From CAYOEV01 sp964403075 (GTDB lineage: Bacteria; Bacteroidota; Bacteroidia; Cytophagales; Cyclobacteriaceae), in contig CAYOEV010000005.1 in assembly GCA_964403075.1 (NCBI GenBank), positions 1-64,000 of the forward strand: 64,000 nucleotides of DNA, given 5' to 3'. The translations under genes were made by a program, and so were the position numbers. Positions 9,533-18,882 of the stretch are shown here, in pieces (within the stretch, counting starts at the first letter, position 1; the number at the start of each line of letters is the position of its first letter). The notes under the pieces were generated by a model. It worked only from the letters and a program-made list of their open reading frames with translations. It was not told the origin of the DNA and searched no databases.

Positions 9533-11316
9533 TCTTCGAATATGATCTTTTGTATCAATCGGAAATTTGGTGTTTCTATCTCTAACAAATATAATCCCTG
9601 AGGTAGAAAATACAAATCGTGAAGAGACTTGGCCTTTTCCTCATGGAGCAGCAGACCATTTGAATCCCACAATCGAATTTTTTTATAGTTTCCATTGATG
9701 CTGAATCGACCACGTGAGGGATTTGGGTACACTTGAAAATCGGAAATGGAATGGACTTTACCAACGCCCAGTATGGTCGAGGAATCATTGGCAAATACAG
9801 GCCGCATCATCAAGACGCCACGGAGGTTTTCATTTTGCTGCCAGGATTGGTTGACACGAAACCACATGCGGTCCATGGCACTTTGATTGTTACGGTCAAC
9901 ACCAATTCCGATGTAGTTGGATGTTTTCTGTCGGTACCCAATGAAGAACGTATCCTGAACGATCAATTCCTTTACAAGTGGGATTCTCACAAACTTATCC
10001 CGACCCTGGCTGGCGGGAATGACATACCTCTGCGTGAGGAGCGTACTATCTGCTTCCAGACTGTCCCAGACCATCAATTCGATGGTTTGTCCCTGCGATA
10101 GGGGAACAGTAGATGGAAAATAAATGTCAAAATGATTGAGACGATCTAGGGTATCGATGATGTACTCCACTGCCACCATGCCGTTGTTTTGACTGATGCC
10201 ACCCACAAATTCAGCTACGCCATCGTCATAGGCATAGGCATCTGTGAGCCTGATTGTATCAGTGATCACATCATTCACGGTAAAGTCAATGGGGGCAGTG
10301 TTGTCTCCAAAGTTGGATCCTACAGTGAAAACCAGTACGGCAGAATCCAACGAGGACTGAGCAGCAATACTGGGGACCTCATCCAGTGTTTCAGTTTTTT
10401 GTTCACCTTCACGAAAAAATTTATCTCCATCAGTGAAAGCGTAGGTTTGTTCGTTGTTTAAAATCTTTAGCTCGTAGTCCACCACAAGTGTATGGAGGGT
10501 TTCATCCAGGTTGCTGCCCTGATAGCTTTGGACCTGAATATACCGGTTCGGATTGCTAAAAAAACGTTTTGCGGGCATTTCGCGATAAGGCGATATAAAG
10601 GAAGAGAGGCTACCCGTCATGGCCCTGTCAAAATAAGTGGTATCCGTGTCGTTTCGGTCCCTATCAAGGTAAATGTAATCCAGGTTCCAGGTGTCAAAAG
10701 GCCCTTGGAGAGAACCGAATGACTCGAACCTGAACTGGAAATCGTTGTGGAAAAATGAAGCATCTGTGAGTTGAATAATTTCTTGGGTAAACTGATCTGT
10801 GCCTGTAATACCACCATACCGCTCCCATACCGTGATCCACTCGTCATCTGTGTTTTTGAACGCCAGTCGAAACGCATCCCCCTCGTTAGGAATTTCGCCA
10901 TTTCCTCCGGCCTGCCAGTAAAAGGATAGAAATACATTGTTTCCTGCATTTAATCCTGCGAGTCGAATGGGCCTTGAAATTAAACGGTCTCCCACATCGG
11001 GGAATATCGCCGTCTCGCTGTATAGACTCCCGAGATGATTCAGCCCGTCAAAGGTGGCCACCTGATATGTAGGGGGATCAATGGCAGAAGAAGTGTTGAT
11101 GAAGACGGAATCTCCGGCCACCCATAATGTATCTGGGATCCTATAATCGGTAGAAAAATCTTCCCAGAAAGGAAGGTCTAGCGGAGTACCGGACACCTCG
11201 ATGCTTCGCATTTGGCCATGGTTATCGGTTTCTGGTGATAATCCACGGATTTCCCACTGTGCATGTCCTGCCCGTACCAAGATGAAAATAAATAAACCCG
11301 TTAAATATGGTTTCAT
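9529..11316 (-). CDS. Secreted protein with T9SS type A sorting domain
   Basis: About 595 residues. The ATG at 11316 is preferred because it overlaps the PASTA gene stop as ATGA and starts the signal peptide (MKPYLTGLFIFILV, then RAGHAQ). The central region is beta-rich with no recognised enzyme motif; residues about 100-220 resemble jelly-roll/MAM-like adhesion modules. The C-terminal 75 residues, starting near FQVYPNPSRGRF and ending in a QKIIFEE strand, form a Por secretion C-terminal sorting domain, so it should pass through T9SS and be attached or released at the surface. It sits between the PASTA gene and the rhodanese gene with four-base overlaps on both sides. Confidence 0.87.
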   Translation of the reverse strand: MKPYLTGLFIFILVRAGHAQWEIRGLSPETDNHGQMRSIEVSGTPLDLPFWEDFSTDYRIPDTLWVAGDSVFINTSSAIDPPTYQVATFDGLNHLGSLYSETAIFPDVGDRLISRPIRLAGLNAGNNVFLSFYWQAGGNGEIPNEGDAFRLAFKNTDDEWITVWERYGGITGTDQFTQEIIQLTDASFFHNDFQFRFESFGSLQGPFDTWNLDYIYLDRDRNDTDTTYFDRAMTGSLSSFISPYREMPAKRFFSNPNRYIQVQSYQGSNLDETLHTLVVDYELKILNNEQTYAFTDGDKFFREGEQKTETLDEVPSIAAQSSLDSAVLVFTVGSNFGDNTAPIDFTVNDVITDTIRLTDAYAYDDGVAEFVGGISQNNGMVAVEYIIDTLDRLNHFDIYFPSTVPLSQGQTIELMVWDSLEADSTLLTQRYVIPASQGRDKFVRIPLVKELIVQDTFFIGYRQKTSNYIGIGVDRNNQSAMDRMWFRVNQSWQQNENLRGVLMMRPVFANDSSTILGVGKVHSISDFQVYPNPSRGRFSINGNYKKIRLWDSNGLLLHEEKAKSLHDLYFLPQGLYLLEIETPNFRLIQKIIFEE

Positions 11317-12161
11317 GGATTGGAAGCATTCTGGTCGTATACCCAAAGATCCACACGATCGCCTACACGCACCGGTTGCCCAGGACTTGGATATTGTCTT
11401 ACTACATCTCCTGCCTGCACAGCGATTACCTGACTAGGAATGGAGTTGCCGCGTGAATCCAGTGAAATAACGGCTCGGTTATCATTTTCGTATTTCACCT
11501 CTCCCAAGGTAAGTCCGACACCCAAAATTGCTACCATCGCTTCTTCCAGATTCATGTCGATGAATTGTCCTAGTGGAGGTAAACCTGATCCGCGGCCGTC
11601 ACCAACCAATAAATCCACGACCGTTCCTTGTGGAATTTTTGTACCCGGCTGAATGACCTGTCCATCAATTTCTTGTCCATAGATCTGGTTCAAGTCGCCT
11701 GGATACGGGATAAATTTACCTACCTTCAAATCCAATGACTTCAAAATTCTAGGGGCCACTTTGGTAGTCTTTTCTGACAAATCCGGCAGAGCGACGAGAG
11801 GTGCCATCCGGGCATTCAATACCAACTGAATCCGACGATTTTCTTTAACCTGGCTATTGGCTTTGGGAAACTGTTCCAGAACTGTCAAGGGAGGTAGCTC
11901 AGTGGTAAAGCCAGAATCTGGTTCTACTTCATACCGTAGGTTACGATTTTTCAATTTCTCATCCATTTGATCTACATGCAGGCCGGTAACATCTGGTACT
12001 GTGATGGACTCTCCGTGATTGGTGGCCCAGGGCAGGTATACATTGAAAAACAAAAATAAAACCGTAATAAAAACAGTGACTGCCAGTAACAAGTGTATGA
12101 GAAGAGGCCTAAACATCCGGACTTTCGGGTGTGAAAAAATGCTTTTGAGTTTGTCGAGCAT
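11313..12161 (-). CDS. Membrane-anchored PASTA-domain protein
   Basis: A 282-residue protein with a short cytoplasmic N-terminus, one membrane helix (about residues 20-45) and three PASTA repeats outside (ITVPDVTGL, VALPDLSEK, SGLPPLGQF starts, each followed by an amphipathic helix and a VLEQFP/VIQPGT/VVRQYPSPG strand). PASTA domains bind peptidoglycan fragments or beta-lactam-like ligands in kinases and penicillin-binding proteins; here there is no kinase or transpeptidase domain. Free-standing PASTA proteins are common in Bacteroidota. The stop overlaps the T9SS cargo gene (ATGA), suggesting coordinated synthesis of envelope proteins. Confidence 0.9.
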   Translation of the reverse strand: MLDKLKSIFSHPKVRMFRPLLIHLLLAVTVFITVLFLFFNVYLPWATNHGESITVPDVTGLHVDQMDEKLKNRNLRYEVEPDSGFTTELPPLTVLEQFPKANSQVKENRRIQLVLNARMAPLVALPDLSEKTTKVAPRILKSLDLKVGKFIPYPGDLNQIYGQEIDGQVIQPGTKIPQGTVVDLLVGDGRGSGLPPLGQFIDMNLEEAMVAILGVGLTLGEVKYENDNRAVISLDSRGNSIPSQVIAVQAGDVVRQYPSPGQPVRVGDRVDLWVYDQNASNP

Positions 12162-12195
12162 GCGTCGTGAAATGAAAATAAGATTAAAAATACAT

Positions 12196-14301
12196 TTATC
12201 TGCCGATCACAATGCGTTGTTGTTGACGAATATCCGGTCCTATCAATTCTATAAAATACATGCCAGATAACCCGGCCACCGAAAGGTCGAAGGTTTGATT
12301 GAGGCGATTGGGTATTTTTTTTCGGATGATCACACCCCCATTTATATCTGTTAATTGAACTTCAAGATCCTGAGTACCGGGTAAGTTTAATGTTAAAGTG
12401 ATGTTGGGGCTTCCCAGCGTAGGATTGGGGTAGACCGAGAACTGTGAAGACGCCAGTCTGGGTTGGTCGGGGTCTGAATTGTTGACAAAATCAATATTGT
12501 CAAGGAATAAATTGTTTCCCCCCAGGTTGTAATACCGGAAAGCAACGCGCAAGCCGTCGCTTTGGAAGGGGGTAAGGTCAATAAAAAAGGAAGCAAATTC
12601 ATCTGGTACATTCAACGGTGCCGACCCGATTGGGAAGACCTGCAGCTCATTCAAAGCGTAGCTGTTTATTCTTTCATAAGTACCTCCACAATCGCCTGAT
12701 ACCCATACTTCTAAACGGGCATTTTCTCCAAAAATACGGGTACTTGAAAGCTCAAAAAACATACCCAACGCTGGATAGCTGGATGCATCAATAATGGGAG
12801 AAACCAGATGACTGGTGATGCCGGTCGTAAGGTTGGCAGCGGGTATGGCAAAATAGGTGTTGTTACCAAATTGGTCCAGTTGCCATTCACCATTATCCAT
12901 ATCTGGTGACGTGGTTGACCAGAGAGATGGATCTACTTCAAATGTGGCACGGTATGGCAAAATGGCCTCATTACTGTTTATTTCCATCATTTGTACAGAG
13001 GCATTGTCACCGGGATTTTGATCCGGCTGTCCGTTGACCGTGGTCACCTGAACTTCTAGTTCGTTCAGCCCCGGACTACCAGTGAAAGGATTAGGTAAGT
13101 TCAATGTCAGGGTGTCACGGGTCTGGAGGTTTAAATTGACGATATTCGAAATTTGCTGGTCATCTTGGCGCAAAATCAATGCTAACCCGGTCACCGTATC
13201 GTTGCCGCGGTTTTGAATAAAAAGGGTCACCGAATCCGGGAAGGCACACGCCAGAAGTGGGAATTCCAGTAAGCTTACTGCAACATCACGATCGAACAAT
13301 ATGGGCTCTGTAAGTCCAGGTGAGGTGAGTAAACTCAGTCTCCTCGGACTATTTTCCAACACAGTTCGCATGCGGCCTTTCTGACATAGGGTGAACAGGT
13401 TCATGCATTCATCGTTGGTGTAGTCCATGTAATTCTGGAACATTTCAGGTTCGCCCGTGGCACACAATTGGCCATCCAATGGGTTGGGAAAAGTACATGG
13501 AGCGCCAATTCCCCCGTTATTGGTGTCGGCGTTGGGTGTGTCACCGCAAAAATCATCAACCCCACAAGAGCTGGCACCACCATCGCCCCAGATGTGTCTT
13601 AGTCCTAAAAAATGCCCTACTTCATGGGTCAAGGTCCGACCAAAACTGTCGAATCCCGGTTCGTCATTAAAGTTTACGCCAAAATAACTGGTCGTTACCA
13701 CCACCCCGTCTGAGGTAGGGTCAACCCCAGGGGAATCGATGCCCTCAAGATCTGATTCAGGAAAACTGGCAAACCCTAGCACGCCATCATCCAGGTTTAC
13801 CACCCAAATATTCAGGTAATCCTCGGATGGCCAGTAGCTTTCGCTGTAGATGGCCGAGCGGGTAGCAAAAGTGTAAAAGTTACTGCTGCCTAAAACCCGA
13901 ACGATGCCGTCAGTAGGGAAGCCCTCCGGATCTTGCCTGGCCAGCACAAACTCTATTTCAGTATCTGCTGCTACCGGTAAAAATTGTGCCGGAGTGCTGG
14001 CCACATCATGGTTGGTTCTTCGGAAATCATTATTCAACAGGCTGATTTGTTCAATGATTTTTTCGTCAGAAAGATTGGTGCCCGTTCCCACAGGCTCTCC
14101 TTCATGTATCACATGGACAACGACCGGAACCTGGTATATGGTATTACCGCTTCTTTCGCCGGAAACTTTCTCTACGCGTTTTTTCAGCCAATTTTCAAAG
14201 TGATCCATTCGATCCAGCCGGTGCATATCCGTTGGACATCGTTCTTGTGACAATGCCCAACTACTAAGGGACAGGAAAATAATGATCCAAAAAACCCTCA
14301 T
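12196..14301 (-). CDS. Secreted M43-family zinc metalloprotease with T9SS sorting domain
   Basis: A 701-residue pre-pro-protease. It has a signal peptide (about residues 1-18), a propeptide, and a cytophagalysin/pappalysin-type M43 catalytic domain with the extended zinc motif HEVGHFLGLRHIW near residue 226. Following Cys residues (SCGVDDFCGDTPN) fit the disulfide pattern of M43B peptidases. The central region contains beta-sandwich modules (CARDB-like, then MAM-like). The C-terminus from FSVYPNPTLG to QQRIVIGR is a type A T9SS sorting domain. It probably degrades extracellular protein. The gene lies 34 bases upstream of the PASTA gene on the same strand. Confidence 0.93.
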   Translation of the reverse strand: MRVFWIIIFLSLSSWALSQERCPTDMHRLDRMDHFENWLKKRVEKVSGERSGNTIYQVPVVVHVIHEGEPVGTGTNLSDEKIIEQISLLNNDFRRTNHDVASTPAQFLPVAADTEIEFVLARQDPEGFPTDGIVRVLGSSNFYTFATRSAIYSESYWPSEDYLNIWVVNLDDGVLGFASFPESDLEGIDSPGVDPTSDGVVVTTSYFGVNFNDEPGFDSFGRTLTHEVGHFLGLRHIWGDGGASSCGVDDFCGDTPNADTNNGGIGAPCTFPNPLDGQLCATGEPEMFQNYMDYTNDECMNLFTLCQKGRMRTVLENSPRRLSLLTSPGLTEPILFDRDVAVSLLEFPLLACAFPDSVTLFIQNRGNDTVTGLALILRQDDQQISNIVNLNLQTRDTLTLNLPNPFTGSPGLNELEVQVTTVNGQPDQNPGDNASVQMMEINSNEAILPYRATFEVDPSLWSTTSPDMDNGEWQLDQFGNNTYFAIPAANLTTGITSHLVSPIIDASSYPALGMFFELSSTRIFGENARLEVWVSGDCGGTYERINSYALNELQVFPIGSAPLNVPDEFASFFIDLTPFQSDGLRVAFRYYNLGGNNLFLDNIDFVNNSDPDQPRLASSQFSVYPNPTLGSPNITLTLNLPGTQDLEVQLTDINGGVIIRKKIPNRLNQTFDLSVAGLSGMYFIELIGPDIRQQQRIVIGR

Positions 14302-14317
14302 GGCGTGTTTTACTCTA

Positions 14318-14581
14318 CTATACGGCAGAAGATTGGGAATCAGTCAAGTTCACGGCTTTAACCTTAATAATTTCGGGCAAAGCTTTTTTAATTGCCTCCT
14401 CAACACCTGCTGTTAATGTCATTGATGACATCGGACAGGTTTCACAATTTCCCAGCAGCTCTAGTTCAACTACACCTTTCTTTACGGATACCACCTTTAC
14501 ATCTCCTCCATCCGCTTGTAGATAAGGTCGTATGCTATCCAATGCTGTTTCAACTTTGGCTATCAATCCGTGTTTAGACAT
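14318..14581 (-). CDS. NifU-like iron-sulfur scaffold domain protein
   Basis: An 87-residue protein consisting only of the NifU C-terminal domain. The cluster-binding pair is CETCPMS (two Cys two residues apart, about residues 46 and 49), preceded by RPYLQADGGDV, which is diagnostic of the family. It would carry or transfer an Fe-S cluster. It follows the Mrp-type ATPase gene by nine bases; both proteins belong to Fe-S delivery, which supports a shared operon and role. Confidence 0.95.
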   Translation of the reverse strand: MSKHGLIAKVETALDSIRPYLQADGGDVKVVSVKKGVVELELLGNCETCPMSSMTLTAGVEEAIKKALPEIIKVKAVNLTDSQSSAV

Positions 14582-14590
14582 AAGCTTTGC

Positions 14591-15685
14591 TTAAAGGTTT
14601 ATTTCCACCCTCTTTGTCTCGACAAATTTAGCATTTCTAATTGCGATCTGTCTGGCAAGTGCGGATGCCAATGATTGAAACTTCTCAGCTACATCATCAT
14701 CTTTCAATGCTGACGGGTAACCGCTGTCTCCTGATTCTCTTAGAGTCGGTTCAATGGGCAGTTGCCCAAGCAAGGGTACCTCATATTTTTTGGCCAGTCT
14801 TTCTCCGCCACCTTCCCCAAAGATGAAATACTTTTTATCCGGCAATTCAGGGGGTGTGAAGTAGGCCATATTTTCTATCAACCCCAACACGGGCACGTTT
14901 ATTTGTGGTTGACGAAACATGGCAATACCTTTTTGTGCATCTGTCAATGCAACTTTTTGAGGTGTTGTTACGATCAAGGCGCCGGTAACTGGCACCGCTT
15001 GCACAAGGGTCAGGTGAATGTCACTGGTGCCCGGAGGTAGATCTATCAGAAGGTAATCCAATGCGCCCCATTCGGCATCTGCAATAAATTGCCGTAAGGC
15101 AGAACTTGCCATAGGACCACGCCAAATGACGGCTTCATCAGGCGCAGCCAAAAAGCCGATAGACATCAATTTTACGCCATATTGCTCGATGGGTACCAGG
15201 CGGTTTTTTCCATCTTTTTGAATGACTTCCGGCTTTTCATGCTCACAATTGAACATGGTGGGTTGTGAGGGCCCAAAAATGTCCGCATCTATCAATCCAA
15301 CATCTGCACCCAACCTAGATAAAGCGATGGCCAAATTGGAAGTTACGGTAGATTTACCCACTCCTCCTTTTCCTGAAGCGATGGCAATAATATTTTTTAC
15401 TCCCGGCAACACGGGTCCGTTATTCCTGATGGTTGTCACGTTGGAAGTCATTTGGATGGCGATATCAATGTCCTCGCCAAGGTCTTTTTTCAGCGTGTTT
15501 TCACAATCCTTTCTAATTTTTTCCTGTAAAGGACATGCCGGTGTCGTGAGCACAACTTTAAAGGCTATTCTCTTTCCTTCCACCTGCACATTTTCAATCA
15601 TTTGTAAGGTGACTAAATCCTTTTTTATGTCAGGATCGAGTACTTTTTTCAAAGATTGAATTACCCTTTCTTTCGTAATCTTCAT
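14591..15685 (-). CDS. Mrp/NBP35-family iron-sulfur carrier ATPase
   Basis: About 364 residues. An N-terminal MIP18/DUF59 domain (residues 1-80) is followed by a deviant Walker A P-loop (SGKGGVGKSTVT), then DADIFGPSQP and LIDLPPGTSD, the signature of Mrp/ApbC proteins that bind and hand over Fe-S clusters in an ATP-dependent way. The ATG at 15685 starts the usual MKITKE N-terminus; an upstream start adds four residues only. It is divergent from dnaG and followed by the NifU-like gene. The usual C-terminal CxxC of classical Mrp is not evident in the region after residue 250, so cluster binding may rely on the partner. Confidence 0.93.
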   Translation of the reverse strand: MKITKERVIQSLKKVLDPDIKKDLVTLQMIENVQVEGKRIAFKVVLTTPACPLQEKIRKDCENTLKKDLGEDIDIAIQMTSNVTTIRNNGPVLPGVKNIIAIASGKGGVGKSTVTSNLAIALSRLGADVGLIDADIFGPSQPTMFNCEHEKPEVIQKDGKNRLVPIEQYGVKLMSIGFLAAPDEAVIWRGPMASSALRQFIADAEWGALDYLLIDLPPGTSDIHLTLVQAVPVTGALIVTTPQKVALTDAQKGIAMFRQPQINVPVLGLIENMAYFTPPELPDKKYFIFGEGGGERLAKKYEVPLLGQLPIEPTLRESGDSGYPSALKDDDVAEKFQSLASALARQIAIRNAKFVETKRVEINL

Positions 15686-15723
15686 AACAAGTGGCAAGTT
15701 AGGACCGACGATTCAAATTACTT

Positions 15724-15731
15724 TAGCTTTG
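15724..15731 (+). promoter_or_regulatory. -7 promoter element TAGCTTTG upstream of dnaG
   Basis: TAGCTTTG matches the Bacteroidota sigma-A -7 consensus TAnnTTTG exactly and ends 22 bases before the dnaG ATG. A weak TTAG lies 21 bases upstream as a possible -33 element. It would drive the dnaG-ribBA-surE run. Confidence 0.45.
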
Positions 15732-15753
15732 TTGATCAATTGTCGTTAGTTAC

Positions 15754-17670
15754 ATGATCGACCCCAAAACCATTGACGAAATCAAAAACCAGATGGATAT
15801 TCTGGAGGTGGTGGGTGACTATGTATCGTTAAAAAAATCTGGTTCTAGTTACAAGGCGTTAAGCCCATTTACAGCCGAAAAAACACCTTCTTTTTATGTA
15901 GTGCCCTCAAAAGGTATATTTAAATGCTTTAGTTCCGGTAAAGGTGGGGATGCCATCACGTTTTTAATGGAGGTGGACGGAATGTCGTATTTGGAAGCGA
16001 TTAAACTTTTGGCCCAAAAGTATGGCATACCTGTAGAGGAGCAACAACCTTCAGAAGAGACACAGGCTGCCCAGAGTAGGCGCGAGGGCTTGTACCTCAT
16101 TGTTCAGTTTGCACAGGATTTCTATAAAGGCTTGTTGTGGCATCACGATGAGGGTCAGCGCATAGGACTGGAATATCTCAAAGAACGGCGTATCAGTGAA
16201 GAGATGATCAAAAAGTTCGACTTGGGGTACTCACTAGACCAATGGGATCATTTGCTCAATGAAGCAAAAAAGAAAGGTTACCAGGAAGACAGAATTGAGG
16301 AGGCCGGATTGATTCTCAAAAATGAAAACAAGACTTATGATCGATTTCGCGGTCGGGTCATGTTTCCCATTCACAACGTGTCGGGGAAGCCCATCGCCTT
16401 CGGTGGCCGCATGCTCGGAAGCGACAAGAAGCAGCCCAAATATGTCAACTCCCCTGAAACGGATCTGTACAACAAAAGCCGGGTCTTGTACGGATTGTAT
16501 CATGGGAAAAAGAGCATCCGTCAGGAGGAAAATTGTTTTTTAGTCGAGGGTTATACTGATGTGATTGCGCTGCATCAGGCAGGCATCGAAAATGTTGTAT
16601 CCTCAAGTGGCACCGCACTCACGTCAGAGCAGGTGAAGCTCATCAAACGGTATGCACCTAAAGTAACCGTATTGTTCGATGGGGATGAGGCAGGTATTCG
16701 TGCTTCACTCAGGGGTATTGACATGCTGCTGGAAGGCGGCCTGGATGTAAAGGCCGTGCGCCTGCCAAACGGGGAGGACCCGGACAGTTACAGCAAGCAA
16801 TTAAGCGTTTCAGCCTTCCGCAATTTTCTAGAAACATCGGCAACGGACATTATTGATTTCAAAACTCAGTTGCTCACGCGCGAAGCAGGGGATGACCCGA
16901 TACAACGAGCAGCGGTGATACGTGAACTTGTAGGTAGCATATCCAAAATTGGCGACAGCATCAAGCGGGAACTTTATATACAGAAATGCAGTCGGCAGCT
17001 GGGCATCAGTGAGCAGGTTTTGATTAGCGAGCAAAATAAATTGCTACTCGAAAGAGGCAGACAGCCTGTCCAAAGACAGCGGGATGAATTTGAGCCACCA
17101 CCCGAAGTGAATACCCCCCTCCAGGAAGACGGGGTGAGTAGCGTTACCTATCAAGAACAGGAAAGCATACGCCTGATATTAAATTATGGCGGTGAGATCA
17201 TCACTAAAGGAGACAATCAGGATATCCGCATCCTGGAGTACATACTTTCTGAAATTGAGGAAATCCAATTTACGCAACCAGTGTATGCGCGCATCCTGGA
17301 GACCTATAAAAAACAACTATCAGAAGGTATTTTAATTGATGCTAAGTACTTCCTGGACCACGAAGATCAGGAGATTCATGACACCGTCATCGACTTACTT
17401 ACCTCCCCCTATGAAGTGAGTGAGAACTGGAATGATAAATTCAAAATATACGTTCCTCAGGAAATTGAACGTTTGAAAGAAGTTACCTATTCGAACATTT
17501 TGCGTTTAAAGTTCAGAGTCGTTCAACACCTGTTAGAAAAAAAGTGTAGGCAACTGGATGATCAAGCGCTCAATCCGGACCAGATAGATGATTTTCTGGA
17601 AGATATTCAGCAATTAAAAAATGTAGAAATGAACATTGCTCAACATTTGGGTAATGTGGTTGCCAAATAA
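15754..17670 (+). CDS. dnaG: DNA primase
   Basis: A 638-residue bacterial primase that makes RNA primers at the fork. The TOPRIM catalytic core is clear: VEGYTDVIALHQAG with the conserved Glu, and VLFDGDEAGIRASLRG with the acidic pair, about residues 267-330. The C-terminal third is the helicase-binding region. The N-terminal zinc-binding domain keeps its fold signature (FTAEKTPSF, GKGGDAITF), but three of four zinc ligands are changed: Ser37, Thr40, Cys58, Ser61 instead of Cys, His, Cys, Cys. The ATG at 15754 gives the standard N-terminus. ribBA starts three bases after the stop. Confidence 0.96.
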   Translation: MIDPKTIDEIKNQMDILEVVGDYVSLKKSGSSYKALSPFTAEKTPSFYVVPSKGIFKCFSSGKGGDAITFLMEVDGMSYLEAIKLLAQKYGIPVEEQQPSEETQAAQSRREGLYLIVQFAQDFYKGLLWHHDEGQRIGLEYLKERRISEEMIKKFDLGYSLDQWDHLLNEAKKKGYQEDRIEEAGLILKNENKTYDRFRGRVMFPIHNVSGKPIAFGGRMLGSDKKQPKYVNSPETDLYNKSRVLYGLYHGKKSIRQEENCFLVEGYTDVIALHQAGIENVVSSSGTALTSEQVKLIKRYAPKVTVLFDGDEAGIRASLRGIDMLLEGGLDVKAVRLPNGEDPDSYSKQLSVSAFRNFLETSATDIIDFKTQLLTREAGDDPIQRAAVIRELVGSISKIGDSIKRELYIQKCSRQLGISEQVLISEQNKLLLERGRQPVQRQRDEFEPPPEVNTPLQEDGVSSVTYQEQESIRLILNYGGEIITKGDNQDIRILEYILSEIEEIQFTQPVYARILETYKKQLSEGILIDAKYFLDHEDQEIHDTVIDLLTSPYEVSENWNDKFKIYVPQEIERLKEVTYSNILRLKFRVVQHLLEKKCRQLDDQALNPDQIDDFLEDIQQLKNVEMNIAQHLGNVVAK

Positions 17671-17673
17671 ATC

Positions 17674-18882
17674 ATGTTAGATAGAATTGAAGAAGCAATA
17701 ACGGCCATTGGTAATGGTGAAATCGTCATAGTGGTGGATGATGAGGATCGTGAAAATGAGGGAGATTTCATTTGTGCTGCGGAAAAAATCACACCTGAGA
17801 TCGTCAACTTTATGTCCAAAGAAGGACGTGGTTTGATATGTGCGGCATTAGTGGAAGATCGCTGTGAGGAGTTGGATCTTGAACTTATGGTTGGTAAAAA
17901 CACAGCCACCCATGAAACACCATTTACCGTTTCAGTAGATCTTAAAGGACACGGCACCACCACTGGCATTAGTGCTTCCGATAGATATAAAACCATACGT
18001 GCCCTGGTAAACCCGGACACAAAACCAGAAGATTTGGGAAGACCCGGTCACATATTTCCATTAAAGGCGAAAAAAGGCGGCGTGCTGCGCAGGGCAGGTC
18101 ATACGGAAGCGGCCATTGATTTGGCGAGATTGGCGGGATTGGCGCCTGGAGGGGTGTTGGTGGAGATTTTGAGAGAGGATGGTACCATGGCCCGACTGCC
18201 AGATCTGCGCAAAGTGGCCGATAAATTTGGTTTGAAATTGGTGGCAATTAAAGATTTGATTGCCTATCGGATGTCCGCTGAATCCATGATAGAGGAGCAA
18301 ATTACAGATGTCCAGCTACCAACAGCGTATGGTGACTTCCGTTTGACCGCTTTTAAACAAATTAATACCGATGAAATACATTTGGCTCTCCAAAAGGGGA
18401 GTTGGCGACCCGAGGAGCCGGTTTTGGTACGGGTACATTCAAGTTGTGTCACGGGTGATATATTTGGTTCATGCCGATGTGACTGCGGGGGCCAGCTGCA
18501 TAAAGCCATGCAAATGGTGGACGAAATGGGCCAGGGTGTAGTACTTTATATGAATCAGGAAGGTAGAGGTATCGGACTCATCAACAAGTTGAAGGCCTAC
18601 AAATTACAAGAGGAAGGCCTGGACACGGTCGAGGCCAACCAGCAGCTCGGCTTTCAGGCGGATGCTAGAGATTACGGAGTAGGTGCGCAAATACTTTATA
18701 AATTAGGTATCACGAAACTTCGATTGATTACCAATAATCCGAAGAAAAGAGTTGGGTTGATGGGATATGGATTGGAAATTGTAGACAATGTACCACTCGA
18801 GCTTAGCCCGAACACCCACAACCAAAAATATTTAGAAACTAAACGGGACAAACTGGGACATCAGATTCTGAATAAAAAGTAA
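17674..18882 (+). CDS. ribBA: Bifunctional DHBP synthase / GTP cyclohydrolase II
   Basis: A 402-residue fused riboflavin enzyme. Residues 1-200 are 3,4-dihydroxy-2-butanone-4-phosphate synthase (DDEDRENEGDF, with acidic metal ligands, and RAGHTEAAIDL); residues 205-400 are GTP cyclohydrolase II, with three zinc Cys residues in SSCVTGDIFGSCRCDCGG and the catalytic motif QEGRGIGL. Together they make both precursors of the lumazine ring. The gene is three bases after dnaG and overlaps the next gene by one base (TAATG), so it lies within an operon. No FMN riboswitch is possible in such a short gap. Confidence 0.97.
   Translation: MLDRIEEAITAIGNGEIVIVVDDEDRENEGDFICAAEKITPEIVNFMSKEGRGLICAALVEDRCEELDLELMVGKNTATHETPFTVSVDLKGHGTTTGISASDRYKTIRALVNPDTKPEDLGRPGHIFPLKAKKGGVLRRAGHTEAAIDLARLAGLAPGGVLVEILREDGTMARLPDLRKVADKFGLKLVAIKDLIAYRMSAESMIEEQITDVQLPTAYGDFRLTAFKQINTDEIHLALQKGSWRPEEPVLVRVHSSCVTGDIFGSCRCDCGGQLHKAMQMVDEMGQGVVLYMNQEGRGIGLINKLKAYKLQEEGLDTVEANQQLGFQADARDYGVGAQILYKLGITKLRLITNNPKKRVGLMGYGLEIVDNVPLELSPNTHNQKYLETKRDKLGHQILNKK

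Noticed and set aside
17640..18020. Reverse-strand open frame over ribBA
   Set aside because: It lies entirely opposite a firmly identified gene and has no recognisable protein feature.
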